This document shows positions 33,748-42,350 of a DNA stretch of 64,000 nt, piece after piece (the stretch's first letter is position 1; each line of letters starts with the position of its first letter). The notes under the pieces are model-generated. The model saw only the letters and a list, made by a program, of their open reading frames with translations. It was not told the origin of the DNA and made no database searches. This DNA is from a virus: positions 1 through 64,000 of the IMG/VR virus record IMGVR_UViG_3300033997_000478. One strand, 5' to 3'. Both the position numbers and the translations under genes were made by a program.

Positions 33748-34215
33748 ATGTACAAAGAGAAGATCAACTACTTCGCCGGCACGATCATCCCCAAGTCTGC
33801 GGTGGATGGTTTTGAAGATACGCTGCGCGACCTGATCACCTTCGATGGTGTGGAGCGTAAGCTCCAGCGTATCGCCAACCGTGAAAGTGACAGCCGAGCA
33901 CGGGCCGGGCTGAAGAAGCCGGTAACCATTGCCGGCGAAGTAGTGGTCGACCTGAGGGGTGAGAATAAGCCGAACTTCTTCTTCACCGCCAAGTACGAGT
34001 TCGAGGCTGACGAGCTGGACTACAACGTCATCCTGCGCATCTCGGCGGAGCGCAGTGCGATCTTCAACGACATCTATCGGGAAGGCCTGATTCGCATGCG
34101 CGATCTGACTGACCTCAAGCCGCATTACAAGCCCGAAGATGCCGATAGGTTGGAGATGTTGGAGCAGACGATCGCCACGTTCCTCCATGACCTGTCATCC
34201 ATCCTCCCGCACTAG
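33748..34215 (+). CDS. Hypothetical protein (155 aa)
   Basis: ATG 33748 follows the lipoprotein stop by 11 bases, with AGGAAA upstream. The product begins MYKEKINYFAGTIIP, similar to the start of the next gene (MKFKEKITITLPPT), which hints at distant duplication. Strands dominate the middle (FFFTAKYEFEADELDYNVIL) and a helix ends it. Function is unknown. Confidence 0.7.
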   Translation: MYKEKINYFAGTIIPKSAVDGFEDTLRDLITFDGVERKLQRIANRESDSRARAGLKKPVTIAGEVVVDLRGENKPNFFFTAKYEFEADELDYNVILRISAERSAIFNDIYREGLIRMRDLTDLKPHYKPEDADRLEMLEQTIATFLHDLSSILPH

Positions 34216-34223
34216 GAGTCGTC

Positions 34224-34652
34224 ATGAAGTTCAAAGAGAAGATCACCATCACTCTCCCACCGACTTCACCAGGCGCTTACGACTCCAAGGCCTATGGTGA
34301 GGAGTTCGTGGGTGGGATGATCCGTGAAGCGGTGGCGGTCTTGGATCGTCACGCCAAACCACCTGAGATTGAGGTGAAGGTGTACGACCAGCCCCCACGA
34401 ACCCCGTCGGGATTCATGGAGATCGAGTACTCGGTCGAGTTTGAGTACATCTCCCTGTGCAATGTCAGTCAAGACCGGGTCCAGCAGTTTGATCGGGAGC
34501 GGACCAGCACTCAAGATGTGGTGGACGCGGTGATGACCATGCGGGCAGCTTCGATCGGGCAGATACTGCTGAACGCCATCCAGCATCCGGTCATCTACGG
34601 AAATTCGGACGTGATGATCGATATGATCGAGCTGCTTCCCAAGCAGATCTAA
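34224..34652 (+). CDS. Hypothetical protein (142 aa)
   Basis: AGGAG precedes ATG 34224. The layout (N-terminal strand MKFKEKITITLP, central strands, C-terminal helix) parallels the preceding gene. It closes the 32027-34652 unit and is followed by a terminator nine bases later. No domain is recognised. Confidence 0.7.
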   Translation: MKFKEKITITLPPTSPGAYDSKAYGEEFVGGMIREAVAVLDRHAKPPEIEVKVYDQPPRTPSGFMEIEYSVEFEYISLCNVSQDRVQQFDRERTSTQDVVDAVMTMRAASIGQILLNAIQHPVIYGNSDVMIDMIELLPKQI

Positions 34653-34660
34653 CGGCATAG

Positions 34661-34686
34661 CCCCTCCTCCCGATCGGGAGGAGGGG
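34661..34686 (+). terminator. Terminator hairpin (perfect 26-base palindrome-type stem)
   Basis: CCCCTCCTCCCG and CGGGAGGAGGGG pair completely around AT; GGCATAG precedes it. Confidence 0.8.
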
Positions 34687-34744
34687 CGGATAGGGTGCTT
34701 TTCTTTTTCGCTATTTTGTGGATACCAACACAGAGGAAACATCC

Positions 34745-35131
34745 ATGCAGTTCTACGAAGGTCTGGTCATCACGCGTAACGCCAACATGACCGACGACGG
34801 TGCCGACTGGACCGCCGACCTGGTCGCCCATTGCTCCGGTGATGGTGCGGTCAACCTCGGCGCCCAGCTGGTGGTCAGCGATGACCCGGATGCTCCGAAC
34901 TACTCGGTGGTCTACATCGCCGGCGTGCAAGCCGCACCGACCCTGGGCAACGAACGCCACGAACAGCCGCCGATCGAGTCGGATGTTCTGGACCAAGCGA
35001 TGGTCGAGAAGATCGCCAACCTGCGTGCCCGTGTCGTGGCTCGTCTGCTGTACATCGCCATTCGTCATGACGACCTGCTGTACATGGACAACCTGGAAAC
35101 CCTGCGAAACACCATCTCCCCGTCGTACTGA
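34745..35131 (+). CDS. Hypothetical protein (128 aa)
   Basis: GAGGAAAC precedes ATG 34745. The product begins with a strand (QFYEGLVITRNANMTDD), has an acidic middle and a C-terminal helical part (VEKIANLRARVVARLLYIAI). High-expression codons are used. It is a single-gene unit ending in a terminator shared with the convergent gene. Confidence 0.74.
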   Translation: MQFYEGLVITRNANMTDDGADWTADLVAHCSGDGAVNLGAQLVVSDDPDAPNYSVVYIAGVQAAPTLGNERHEQPPIESDVLDQAMVEKIANLRARVVARLLYIAIRHDDLLYMDNLETLRNTISPSY

Positions 35132-35138
35132 CGGCATA

Positions 35139-35162
35139 GCCCCTCCCCATTTGGGGAGGGGC
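35139..35162. terminator. Bidirectional terminator
   Basis: GCCCCTCCCC and GGGGAGGGGC arms with an ATTT loop lie between convergent genes. Confidence 0.85.
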
Positions 35163-35172
35163 CTTATGATGC

Positions 35173-35973
35173 TTAGTTGTTTCCCCCCGTTAGGGTCCGC
35201 AGTGCTCTTTCGTAGCCCTTGCGATCGTCCATGAACATCACCTTTTGCCAGACTTCATCGATGTAGTCCAGATACATCTGGTTGGCGTCAGAGTAGCTGT
35301 CGATGATCTCGCGGTAACGACCCAGTTCCATACCACCGACCAGACGATTCATGCCGGTGGGGATGACCTGGTTGTTGTAGATGTAGGCCTTGGTTGCCAA
35401 CTCTACCAACTTGGAGAACGGGCGGTAGGTGGTCGGCTGGAGCGTGTTGAACTCGTCGTCGTATTCCAGATAGCAGCGCAGGAAGCAGGTGCGCGGCATC
35501 GACAGCACATCGCTGACCAGCAGGACGTTGTCACCGACCAGACGGATGTAGGCGGTGGAGACGATCGGGATACCCATCTGCGCATTCATCATGCCTTGGG
35601 CGGCATCGAGGATTTGCGAGTAGCCATTGACACCCATGTACGAGTTGTTCATCGTGTTGCTCGGACCGATGGTCAGCGAGACGACACGGGAGATCTTGCG
35701 GTTCTGGGTGAGGTTGGCCGGAATGCGGTAGATGTAGCGCGCGGTGTCGATTTGCTCAGCCGGCACGTTGTCCAGCGGGATCTCGATCATGTTGCCGCCG
35801 GCCAGATTGCAGTCGGGGATCACGCGCTCGTTGATCACCTTCTCCCGGATCATGGCATCCAGTGAAACCGGCATTGGAGTCCGGTTGAACTCCTTGCGGA
35901 TAAAGACCTCCTCAAGGATCTCTCGAGGAATGGCGAACTTGACGTCTTGGATCGCCTTTTGAAGAGCGCCCAT
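35173..35973 (-). CDS. Probable virion-associated protein (266 aa)
   Basis: AGGAGT precedes the ATG on the minus strand. The product has mixed alpha/beta character with strand-rich residues 60-170 (ARYIYRIPANLTQNRKISRV; LVGDNVLLVSDVL) and a helical, acidic C-terminal part (YSDANQMYLDYIDEVWQKVM). Other minus-strand genes in this window are mostly virion proteins, which is the only hint at function. No motif is recognised. Confidence 0.72.
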   Translation of the reverse strand: MGALQKAIQDVKFAIPREILEEVFIRKEFNRTPMPVSLDAMIREKVINERVIPDCNLAGGNMIEIPLDNVPAEQIDTARYIYRIPANLTQNRKISRVVSLTIGPSNTMNNSYMGVNGYSQILDAAQGMMNAQMGIPIVSTAYIRLVGDNVLLVSDVLSMPRTCFLRCYLEYDDEFNTLQPTTYRPFSKLVELATKAYIYNNQVIPTGMNRLVGGMELGRYREIIDSYSDANQMYLDYIDEVWQKVMFMDDRKGYERALRTLTGGNN

Positions 35974-36026
35974 GAAGGACTCCTATGTAGATTCTCATAG
36001 ACTAATCCATCAATAGACCAACTTTC

Positions 36027-36043
36027 AAAACTACAATATCTCC
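36027..36043 (+). promoter_or_regulatory. Candidate phage promoter motif (AAAACTACAATATCTCC)
   Basis: This copy lies in the AT-rich divergent gap 35974-36122 and would serve the 36123 gene and PhuZ. Confidence 0.45.
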
Positions 36044-36122
36044 TTGAGTCAGCTACGTGAAGACGTAAAAAATCCCACTAGCTAACTCATCGTTTGATAA
36101 CCCCGCCATTGAGGCTTCTCTC

Positions 36123-36590
36123 ATGTCCCGTTCTTTCGCAGCAAATCACAGTTGGGTGGTCCATCGCGACTTGCGGTACATCAGTCGCAATCTTACCCCG
36201 GAAGACCACGACAGGCTGGCCCTGTACGTTGTCAGTCGAGATCCCGAGTTGTATGGGATCCACGCCACCGTCAACTACCAGCCAATGCTGGGGGTAGTTG
36301 TGGGTAAGCGCACGATCCACGTTCGGGTCTATGACCTGGATGCGATGAAGAAGAAGCCTGACATGTTGGCCAGCCGCTTGGGGCTGATCGACAATGCCAG
36401 CTATATCCTGTTCGATCACAGAGGTGAGCCGTATGTGGTTCACGGTGAACAACGGTATGTAGCCAGCGGCGAGTCACCGGAGTTCGTTGCGGAGAAGTAT
36501 CTGAGCCCCGCAGCTGTTGTTGCACTGGACAATGCACTGGTCCAACAGCAGAAAATCGAACCCTCCCGACCACTGGCGGCGGTTAGCTAA
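36123..36590 (+). CDS. Hypothetical protein (155 aa)
   Basis: GAGG lies ten bases before ATG 36123. The product is basic at its N-terminus and strand-rich in the middle (LGVVVGKRTIHVRVYDLD; ILFDHRGEPYVVHGEQRYV). It is 33 bases upstream of phuZ and probably shares its transcript. No domain is recognised. Confidence 0.72.
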   Translation: MSRSFAANHSWVVHRDLRYISRNLTPEDHDRLALYVVSRDPELYGIHATVNYQPMLGVVVGKRTIHVRVYDLDAMKKKPDMLASRLGLIDNASYILFDHRGEPYVVHGEQRYVASGESPEFVAEKYLSPAAVVALDNALVQQQKIEPSRPLAAVS

Positions 36591-36623
36591 ACGCACTACC
36601 CACATCCCATTTCGAGGAAGAGC

Positions 36624-37607
36624 ATGAGTATCGAAGAGACCCCGCGCGGCAAGATCAGCCTGTACGGCGCCGGCGGCGCTGGCATCAACCTGGTCAGCAG
36701 CTGGAACGACGCGCACAACGACCACGCCACGGGGCAGGCTCTGCTGCAGGTGTCCTACGTGGACACCTCCAAGTCCAACCTCCCCGCCAGCGTCAATCCG
36801 GAAACCGTGTACGTGCTCGATGGCGTGGACGGCTCGGGCAAGATCCGCAGCGAGAACCACGTGGAAATCTCGCGCAACATCCGCAGCGTGCTGCAGAAGC
36901 ATGCGCCGGGTGACCTGAGCGTGGTGGTGTTCTCCGCCTCCGGCGGTTCTGGTTCGGTGTTCGGCCCGCTGCTGATCGCCGAACTGATCAGCACCGGCAA
37001 TCCGGTGGTGGGCGTGGTGGTGGGTTCGGAAGAATCCAAGATCACCACCGAGAACACCCTCAAGACCCTGAAGACCCTGGAACACATCGCCCAGTCCAAG
37101 GGCGTGCCGGTGGTCATCAGCTACCACCACAACAAGGCCGGCACCAAGCGCTCGGACAACGACAAGGCAGCCCGCCGCGTCATGGCCACCCTGAGCGTGC
37201 TGGCTTCGCGCCGCAACACGGCGTTGGACACCAAGGACATCGCCAACTGGCTCGAATACACCCGCGTGGCCCCGGCCATCAAGCCGCAGCTGTCGCTGCT
37301 GCACGTGTACGACCAGATCGACGACGTCCAGAATGCCACCCGGCCGATCTCCATCGCCGCGCTGCTGAAGGACCCGGACGAGCCGACCTTCGACGTGCCC
37401 TGCGAATACGAGACCACCGGCTACCCCAAGAACTGGCCGGACGGCTTCAACCAGCTGTTCTTCGTCATCAACGTCGATGGCGTGCCGGTCGTGGAGAAGA
37501 TGGTCAAGGACCGTCTGGAAGGTCTGGAGAAGGCCAGCGCTTCGCGCGTGACGCGTGACTCCATGGTCGACGGCAAGGACAACATCGTCGGCGACCTGAT
37601 CCTGTAA
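36624..37607 (+). CDS. phuZ: Phage tubulin PhuZ
   Basis: The 327-residue protein is a tubulin/FtsZ-fold GTPase of the PhuZ type. It shows the N-terminal nucleotide loop YGAGGAGIN (residues 14-22), LQVSYVDTSKSN in the T2-T3 region and the G-box FSASGGSGSVFGP (103-115), where cellular tubulins have GGGTGSG. FNQLFFVINVDG (about 285) is the C-terminal-domain strand. PhuZ filaments form the spindle that centres the phage nucleus and carries capsids to it. Codons are of the high-expression kind; AGGAAG precedes the ATG and a strong terminator follows. Its presence is strong evidence for a nucleus-forming phage. Confidence 0.93.
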   Translation: MSIEETPRGKISLYGAGGAGINLVSSWNDAHNDHATGQALLQVSYVDTSKSNLPASVNPETVYVLDGVDGSGKIRSENHVEISRNIRSVLQKHAPGDLSVVVFSASGGSGSVFGPLLIAELISTGNPVVGVVVGSEESKITTENTLKTLKTLEHIAQSKGVPVVISYHHNKAGTKRSDNDKAARRVMATLSVLASRRNTALDTKDIANWLEYTRVAPAIKPQLSLLHVYDQIDDVQNATRPISIAALLKDPDEPTFDVPCEYETTGYPKNWPDGFNQLFFVINVDGVPVVEKMVKDRLEGLEKASASRVTRDSMVDGKDNIVGDLIL

Positions 37608-37616
37608 CCGACAACG

Positions 37617-37638
37617 CCCCCTCCCTTCGGGGAGGGGG
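37617..37638 (+). terminator. phuZ terminator
   Basis: CCCCCTCCC and GGGGAGGGGG arms with a TTC loop are followed by TTATG. Confidence 0.85.
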
Positions 37639-37651
37639 TTATGGAACCCCC

Positions 37652-37846
37652 ATGAACGATACCTTTGTCTGCGACACCTGCGGCTGCATCGATCAACTCG
37701 AGCTGGCCGGAATCACCAACCCCTGCGGGAATCTCCAATGCACCCAATGCGCTTCCGGGACGTGGCACGATCTGTTTCCGAGGAGGCAGTACAATCCGAT
37801 CACCGATTTGGTCGTGAACCGACCCAACGGCATCGGGATCGGGTAG
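37652..37846 (+). CDS. Small zinc-ribbon-like protein (64 aa)
   Basis: The product has two Cys-x2-Cys knuckles, VCDTCGC (residues 6-12) and QCTQC (residues 29-33, with CGN before), as in minimal zinc ribbons or rubredoxin-like folds. Its 3' end overlaps the next ORF for about 109 bases in another frame. The short spacer after the phuZ terminator (TTATGGAACCCCC) lacks a good ribosome-binding site, so expression is less certain. Confidence 0.55.
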   Translation: MNDTFVCDTCGCIDQLELAGITNPCGNLQCTQCASGTWHDLFPRRQYNPITDLVVNRPNGIGIG

Positions 37847-38313
37847 CCAACCAAAACCCGGCCATCACCATCCTCGTTCCGTGGGAGGACCCTGAGTTCT
37901 TCGACGAAGACGATCGACTGGCCTGCGATGAACTGACCATCGACCTCAACTACCTGTTCGTTGAGGCCGCAGGGTTCATGCCCTTGTTGGAGGTGGAGTA
38001 TCACTCCACCCAATTCATGGCCGTACTGGACATGAACTACAACGTGGTCTGGGATTGCCTGTGGAACATGTTCGAGGCGTGCGCCGACGACCAGCGGGTC
38101 ATGTCGCGCGATGCTTACATCGGACTGGCCGAACAGCACATCCACACACTGGTCCATACCACCGGCCGGATCATGGAGTGGATGGCGTGGCGGTGCAGTA
38201 ATTTCGCCGCTCCTCGTGAAGGTATGCATCCGCTCCACACGTACATCGACAATGCCGAATGGCGGCCGGGGGTGGGCGTATACATCTCCTTTGACTTCAG
38301 CGATGCGTATTAA
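37738..38313 (+). CDS. Strand-helix-strand family protein 1 (up to 191 aa)
   Basis: The likely functional part starts around residue 40 with the strand AITILVPWEDPEF, then a helical core with Cys and Trp (VVWDCLWNMFEACADDQRVM) and ends with the strand GVGVYISFDF. This N-strand/helical core/C-strand plan recurs in about ten consecutive genes up to 42727. The start is uncertain: ATG 37738 or 37747 both overlap the zinc-ribbon ORF, and no better start lies downstream. No known domain. Confidence 0.65.
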   Translation: MHPMRFRDVARSVSEEAVQSDHRFGREPTQRHRDRVANQNPAITILVPWEDPEFFDEDDRLACDELTIDLNYLFVEAAGFMPLLEVEYHSTQFMAVLDMNYNVVWDCLWNMFEACADDQRVMSRDAYIGLAEQHIHTLVHTTGRIMEWMAWRCSNFAAPREGMHPLHTYIDNAEWRPGVGVYISFDFSDAY

Positions 38314-38324
38314 GGATAGTTGAA

Positions 38325-38747
38325 ATGAACCAACCCAAAGGCTTGACTGTCCATTTTGATCCGGCTGAGTTTGCTGGACCGCAGGACAGGCAGTTGCTGG
38401 AAAGCTTGAATCTGGCGATGGCTGATCTGGTCAACGTGGTACTCTGGGTGTGGCCTTCCTTCAAAGACGACCCCAGTCGCACCTATGAGGTGATCGTCGA
38501 TGAAATCGCCGAGATGGTGATGGGCGACGTCGAAGACCATCGGGCCACGGCGCTGTGCGAAGGAGCCGATCAGGTGGTAGATTTGTGCACCCGGATCTAC
38601 AGCCACCTAGAGCCGTCCATCAGGGACCTACCCGATCAGCTGTACGATGCAGTCAATAGCGGACTGCGCTCGGACCTGGACAGCGGAATCATGCATGTAC
38701 TGCGCGAGGTCCCGCAGGGCAAGATGCTGCTCTTGTCGATGGATTAA
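38325..38747 (+). CDS. Strand-helix-strand family protein 2 (140 aa)
   Basis: The product begins with strand LTVHFDPAEF, has an acidic helical core (TYEVIVDEIAEMVMGDVEDH) and ends REVPQGKMLLLSMD. This matches the layout of the neighbouring genes. AAGGATAG precedes ATG 38325. A double terminator follows, so genes 37738-38747 may form the first sub-block of the array. Confidence 0.72.
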   Translation: MNQPKGLTVHFDPAEFAGPQDRQLLESLNLAMADLVNVVLWVWPSFKDDPSRTYEVIVDEIAEMVMGDVEDHRATALCEGADQVVDLCTRIYSHLEPSIRDLPDQLYDAVNSGLRSDLDSGIMHVLREVPQGKMLLLSMD

Positions 38748-38753
38748 CATACG

Positions 38754-38807
38754 GCCCGGCCTCGCCGGGCTTTATGCCGCTAAAAGCCCCTCAGACGCGT
38801 TCTGAGG
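38754..38807 (+). terminator. Double terminator
   Basis: The first hairpin is GCCCGGC/GCCGGGC (38754-38770) followed by TTTATG. The second is CCTCAGA/TCTGAGG (38789-38807). Confidence 0.78.
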
Positions 38808-38901
38808 CCCGTACGTTATTTGCCACACCGTTCCGTAATCTAGTGTATGGAAAGGCCGCCAAGGCGCGCCTGTTGGCCTTCCCTTCAAAGAGACATTTTC
38901 C

Positions 38902-39294
38902 ATGAACCCTCAGACGCGCCAATATCCGAGTAAGTTCGTGCTCTCAATAGCCAATATCGAGACCGAACTGATGGCTTTGACCGAAGCCACAATGCAGCAG
39001 ATGGGCCGCAACAAAGATGACGAACCATTCCGCGATCAACTGATCCGGGCGTGGGTGGTGCATCAGTTGCAGCGTGAGCTGTATCTGACCTTCGATCGAG
39101 ATCGCACGTACAACGAAGCACAGACCATGTTCTTCGAGACCCCGCCGTCGTACTTCAACACCCACCGACACCTGATTGATCAGTTTGTCGGCCAAGTCCG
39201 CCCCGTGCTGAGCGTGGGACCGGACATCCCTTACAACGAGCGCATCTGTACGGTGGAGTTCTGGCTCCCCAACCTGACGCTCAAGTTCCTATAA
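38902..39294 (+). CDS. Strand-helix-strand family protein 3 (130 aa)
   Basis: The start SKFVLSIANIETELMALTEA (residues 10-29) is clearly related to SKYFIISIAEEVDVLMMSIE of the next gene, and the following DEPFRDQLIRAW resembles its NNPLRQQLLPA. The end LPNLTLKFL is the C-terminal strand. AAAGAGA precedes ATG 38902. Together these show that at least these two genes arose by tandem duplication. Function is unknown. Confidence 0.75.
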   Translation: MNPQTRQYPSKFVLSIANIETELMALTEATMQQMGRNKDDEPFRDQLIRAWVVHQLQRELYLTFDRDRTYNEAQTMFFETPPSYFNTHRHLIDQFVGQVRPVLSVGPDIPYNERICTVEFWLPNLTLKFL

Positions 39295-39302
39295 AGAGAA
39301 AA

Positions 39303-40025
39303 GTGACCGCCATGGCAAATCTGCCTGAAAGTAAGTACTTCATCATCTCCATCGCCGAGGAGGTGGATGTGCTGATGATGAGTATCGAGGAAATGGCGGC
39401 AGGCATGTTCGACAACAACCCTCTGCGCCAGCAGTTGCTGCCGGCAGTATCGGAGGAGACGAAGGGGTTCAACCCCGTGACGTGCGCAGAGCTGGCCAAA
39501 GCGTACTACCTGAACTGTCTGCAGGAAACCGCCCTGTGGATGGAAAAGGCCGGTACCAAACAGGACTACGTGGTGGACCAGCTGGGGGTGATGATCCCGA
39601 TGTGGAATGATGTCGATTCCAAGACGCAAGATGACATCGTCCGTTTTGTTGAGGCAGCCTTTGCCGAAACGGCCAACGACAATCTGGTGCTGTTCGATGG
39701 CCCAGATCCGAATTGGCGTGTGTGGGCCGCACGCACGCTCAGCACCAATGCACTGGTGTTGGAGAATGTGGGCGACTTCCGCATTCTGGATTGGGAGCGC
39801 CGAATGGGCCTGACCGAACAGGCCGAGAAGGACGGCGTGGAAGTTTCCGAAGATGCGTGGGATGTGGATGAGGATATGCGTACCTTCGCCCAGCTCAACA
39901 GCATCCGGGCCAGCAAGTCGACCTCGGTCCGGTTGTATGCGGTGGATGTACTGGATCATCGCAAGGCCAAGGCTCAAGGTCGCGGTAGCAGGATCGTCGC
40001 CCGTGCAGTCCGCCACGACCTCTAA
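39303..40025 (+). CDS. Strand-helix-strand family protein 4 (240 aa)
   Basis: GTG 39303 is used because AAGAGA lies at good spacing; ATG 39312 is the alternative. The N-terminal 60 residues are paralogous to the preceding gene. It is longer than its relatives, with an acidic middle (GVEVSEDAWDVDEDMRTF) and a basic tail (DHRKAKAQGRGSRIVARAVR) that overlaps the next gene. The internal VRLYAVDVLD may be the C-terminal strand. Function is unknown. Confidence 0.72.
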   Translation: MTAMANLPESKYFIISIAEEVDVLMMSIEEMAAGMFDNNPLRQQLLPAVSEETKGFNPVTCAELAKAYYLNCLQETALWMEKAGTKQDYVVDQLGVMIPMWNDVDSKTQDDIVRFVEAAFAETANDNLVLFDGPDPNWRVWAARTLSTNALVLENVGDFRILDWERRMGLTEQAEKDGVEVSEDAWDVDEDMRTFAQLNSIRASKSTSVRLYAVDVLDHRKAKAQGRGSRIVARAVRHDL

Positions 40026-40500
40026 ACTACCCCCCTCGTTGCGACAGACCAATGCGCAACGTCGCTTCAACCCCAAACCACGGCACATCATCGTCGACCT
40101 GAAATGGTTCGGCGAACGGATCGAGACCACCATTGAGCATTACTTGGGAACGGCCTCGTTCGTGGACTACTCCGTGTTGGCAGACTTCATCGCTGGCGGG
40201 CTGGAACAGATTTTTTACGGGGCAGCATTTACTGGTGAGGCCACGCTGGAAGGTCTGTTGGCTGAGTACCGAGTTCCCCGTGACGTAGCCCGTCAATTGC
40301 TCGATGAATTGGACATCGCAGTCCAGCGGTATTTCGACCAGGAGTTCGGTGGTCGAGATTCAGCCAACGAATACAACTTCCGCCTACTCTCGGCCAATAC
40401 GGTGATCCTCACCGAAAGCCAGCCGGTTCCAGAGTTTCGGAAGGGCTACCTACTTACGGAGTCACCGCATGACCTTTACATCGAGGTACCAACTCTCTGA
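40003..40500 (+). CDS. Strand-helix-strand family protein 5 (165 aa)
   Basis: GTG 40003 is the most plausible start, overlapping the preceding gene by 23 bases; the frame is open further upstream inside that gene. After a basic leader the product follows the family plan: strand HIIVDLKWFG, helical core (SVLADFIAGGLEQIFYG; RDVARQLLDELDIAVQRYF), strand NTVILTESQPV. It overlaps the next gene by 32 bases. Function is unknown. Confidence 0.68.
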   Translation: MQSATTSKLPPSLRQTNAQRRFNPKPRHIIVDLKWFGERIETTIEHYLGTASFVDYSVLADFIAGGLEQIFYGAAFTGEATLEGLLAEYRVPRDVARQLLDELDIAVQRYFDQEFGGRDSANEYNFRLLSANTVILTESQPVPEFRKGYLLTESPHDLYIEVPTL

Positions 40501-40984
40501 TCACGAGGATGACCGCGCGGTCGACTACACCAACGTGATCATCCCCATCGAAGATGTGTGGCATGAGCTCTATCAAGATTACCGACTCTTCTCACATCTG
40601 GAGTTGGACCCAAGCGAAGTGATCAAAGCGGCCATCGCCTACGCAATCGCTGGCACCCGCACTGATGACAGTCCGTTGGTCTTCACCAACGCCTTCGCTC
40701 GTGTCAACGCCCACATGCAGGCCTATCAGCTGATCGTCGACCGGGCGCAGTATCCGGACGAGGTGATGCAAGAGGGAGCTTCGCATCTAGACGTCCATCG
40801 GTTGGTGGACATTATCGGTAAGGTCGCTTATCGTCTGACCGAGGCACTGCTGCTCAACCTTGGCACTGTGCCACTGCAAACCCGTCTTCACCGATTCCTC
40901 GGCCGAGACATCATTCTTCTGATACCAACCGAGGTACACCGTGGGCATGAACGTAATCTTGCCCGTTCGAATTCCCGACTCTGA
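40469..40984 (+). CDS. Strand-helix-strand family protein 6 (171 aa)
   Basis: The family plan is strand NVIIPIEDVW, helical core (VIKAAIAYAIAG; AHMQAYQLIVDRAQ) and the ending LHRFLGRDIILLIPTEV. The RFLGRDIILLIP element corresponds to RYLAQDVMVRIEP and RWIDEDFIVSIP in the next two proteins. The gene overlaps both neighbours, so translation is coupled. Confidence 0.72.
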   Translation: MTFTSRYQLSDHEDDRAVDYTNVIIPIEDVWHELYQDYRLFSHLELDPSEVIKAAIAYAIAGTRTDDSPLVFTNAFARVNAHMQAYQLIVDRAQYPDEVMQEGASHLDVHRLVDIIGKVAYRLTEALLLNLGTVPLQTRLHRFLGRDIILLIPTEVHRGHERNLARSNSRL

Positions 40985-41369
40985 TCGAGTTGCGGTAGAA
41001 CGGGCCATGGAAGCATGCCGGAACAAGCTGGACTTCACCGACTTTCTGATGCTCGCCTTCGAGTATTGGGATCTGGGCGATGACGGCCAGTATTCCGGGA
41101 TGCAGGACGACGCTCTCCGAGATGTCTTGCGCGGCCACCTGAACAAGGTGCTGCCTAAGATCGTCCATACTTACGCCCAGCTGGAACAGCTGACGGCGTT
41201 GGTGATGCACGCAGTGACGGTATTCCGTACCGCCGCTTACACTTCACTGGGCCCCATCGTGGAGTCCCTCAACGCACCGGTGACGATGTACTTCGTGCGC
41301 TATTTGGCACAAGACGTCATGGTGCGGATCGAACCGGAATGGGAGGCTACGTCTCATGAGCAGGAATGA
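40941..41369 (+). CDS. Strand-helix-strand family protein 7 (142 aa)
   Basis: GTG 40941 is used (GAGG at 40932-40935); ATG 40947 is the alternative. The product begins with strand NVILPVRIPD, has a helical core and ends YFVRYLAQDVMVRIEPEWE. It belongs to the tandem family. Function is unknown. Confidence 0.72.
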   Translation: MGMNVILPVRIPDSDRVAVERAMEACRNKLDFTDFLMLAFEYWDLGDDGQYSGMQDDALRDVLRGHLNKVLPKIVHTYAQLEQLTALVMHAVTVFRTAAYTSLGPIVESLNAPVTMYFVRYLAQDVMVRIEPEWEATSHEQE

Positions 41370-41835
41370 ACGAGACCGCGCCTACCTGGTCTTCAATGGC
41401 CGGGAGATCATCGGTGAGATCAAGCCGTCCTCGACCTTGCTGGAAACCCTGGAGCTCACCCCGCGTACGGTCGTGCGTGAGATCTTGGAGGTGGTGTTTA
41501 GCGCCAACAAGTACCAGCATATCCAGCCGCCGATTGCCGCAGCCCACATCCCCGGTGCTGGCCAGTTGATCCGCGCCACCTACGCAGTGCAGGAGATGAT
41601 CGAATCCAACTGGATGGAGCAGCTGGAAGAGACCTCTGAGATCGCCCGCCGAGCTCGGGAGGACATAGCCGCCCTGCGTCAGCTGTTGTATTCGATCTGG
41701 ACTCTGATCAGTGATGAGCTGATCTATCTGATTGAAGCCTTCAAGCTCAGTGACGCTGAGATCCGCGATCTGCGTTTTGAACGCTGGATCGATGAGGACT
41801 TCATCGTGTCCATTCCATCCCGCCGGAGGAAGTAA
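41356..41835 (+). CDS. Strand-helix-strand family protein 8 (159 aa)
   Basis: The N-terminal strand is AYLVFNGREIIGEI, the core is helical (EMIESNWMEQLEETSEIARR) and the ending FERWIDEDFIVSIPSRRRK carries the family C-terminal strand plus a basic tail. It overlaps its upstream neighbour by 14 bases and the next start (TAATG). Function is unknown. Confidence 0.72.
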   Translation: MSRNERDRAYLVFNGREIIGEIKPSSTLLETLELTPRTVVREILEVVFSANKYQHIQPPIAAAHIPGAGQLIRATYAVQEMIESNWMEQLEETSEIARRAREDIAALRQLLYSIWTLISDELIYLIEAFKLSDAEIRDLRFERWIDEDFIVSIPSRRRK

Positions 41836-42350
41836 TGCAGAAACCCAAGACGATCGCCCGCTACGGGCAGATCAGGCCGGCCAGGCTGATCTTGGACCCG
41901 CAACTGAGTGACGAGCAGATCATCGCCCTGAATCAGTTCACCTACGAATGCGATGCCACGTTGACGGGCACGGCGAAAGCGCCGGTGTGGATGATGGTGG
42001 CACAAGGCATTTTGGATGTGGTGTGTCGCCATGAACGCGACCATGTCACTGCCGTGGACACAGCAGCAATGCTGGGCAGTCAACCCAAGCCCGCACGACC
42101 GCAGGTCGACCCCAGCGAGTTGTGTGATCACGTCTATGGCTTGTTCGAGTCATTGCCGATTCCGATGCTCAATGCCGAACGGGTCTACGACGAACCGATG
42201 CGTACGTTGCTGGTCCATCTGTACGAAGCAATGCAGCAGTACGTCCCGCAGCTGCTCGGTACTTCGATGTGGTCTCGTTTCGAGAACTTCATCCAAGTCG
42301 AACGTTTCGGCTCGCGTATGCTGGAGCTGCACTTTACGAGGCCGGTGTGA
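41835..42350 (+). CDS. Strand-helix-strand family protein 9 (171 aa)
   Basis: ATG 41835 overlaps the previous stop (TAATG). The plan is strand ARLILDPQLSD, helical core (VWMMVAQGILDVVCRHERDH; LVHLYEAMQQYVPQLLG) and ending RFENFIQVERFGSRMLELHF. It belongs to the tandem family. Function is unknown. Confidence 0.72.
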   Translation: MQKPKTIARYGQIRPARLILDPQLSDEQIIALNQFTYECDATLTGTAKAPVWMMVAQGILDVVCRHERDHVTAVDTAAMLGSQPKPARPQVDPSELCDHVYGLFESLPIPMLNAERVYDEPMRTLLVHLYEAMQQYVPQLLGTSMWSRFENFIQVERFGSRMLELHFTRPV

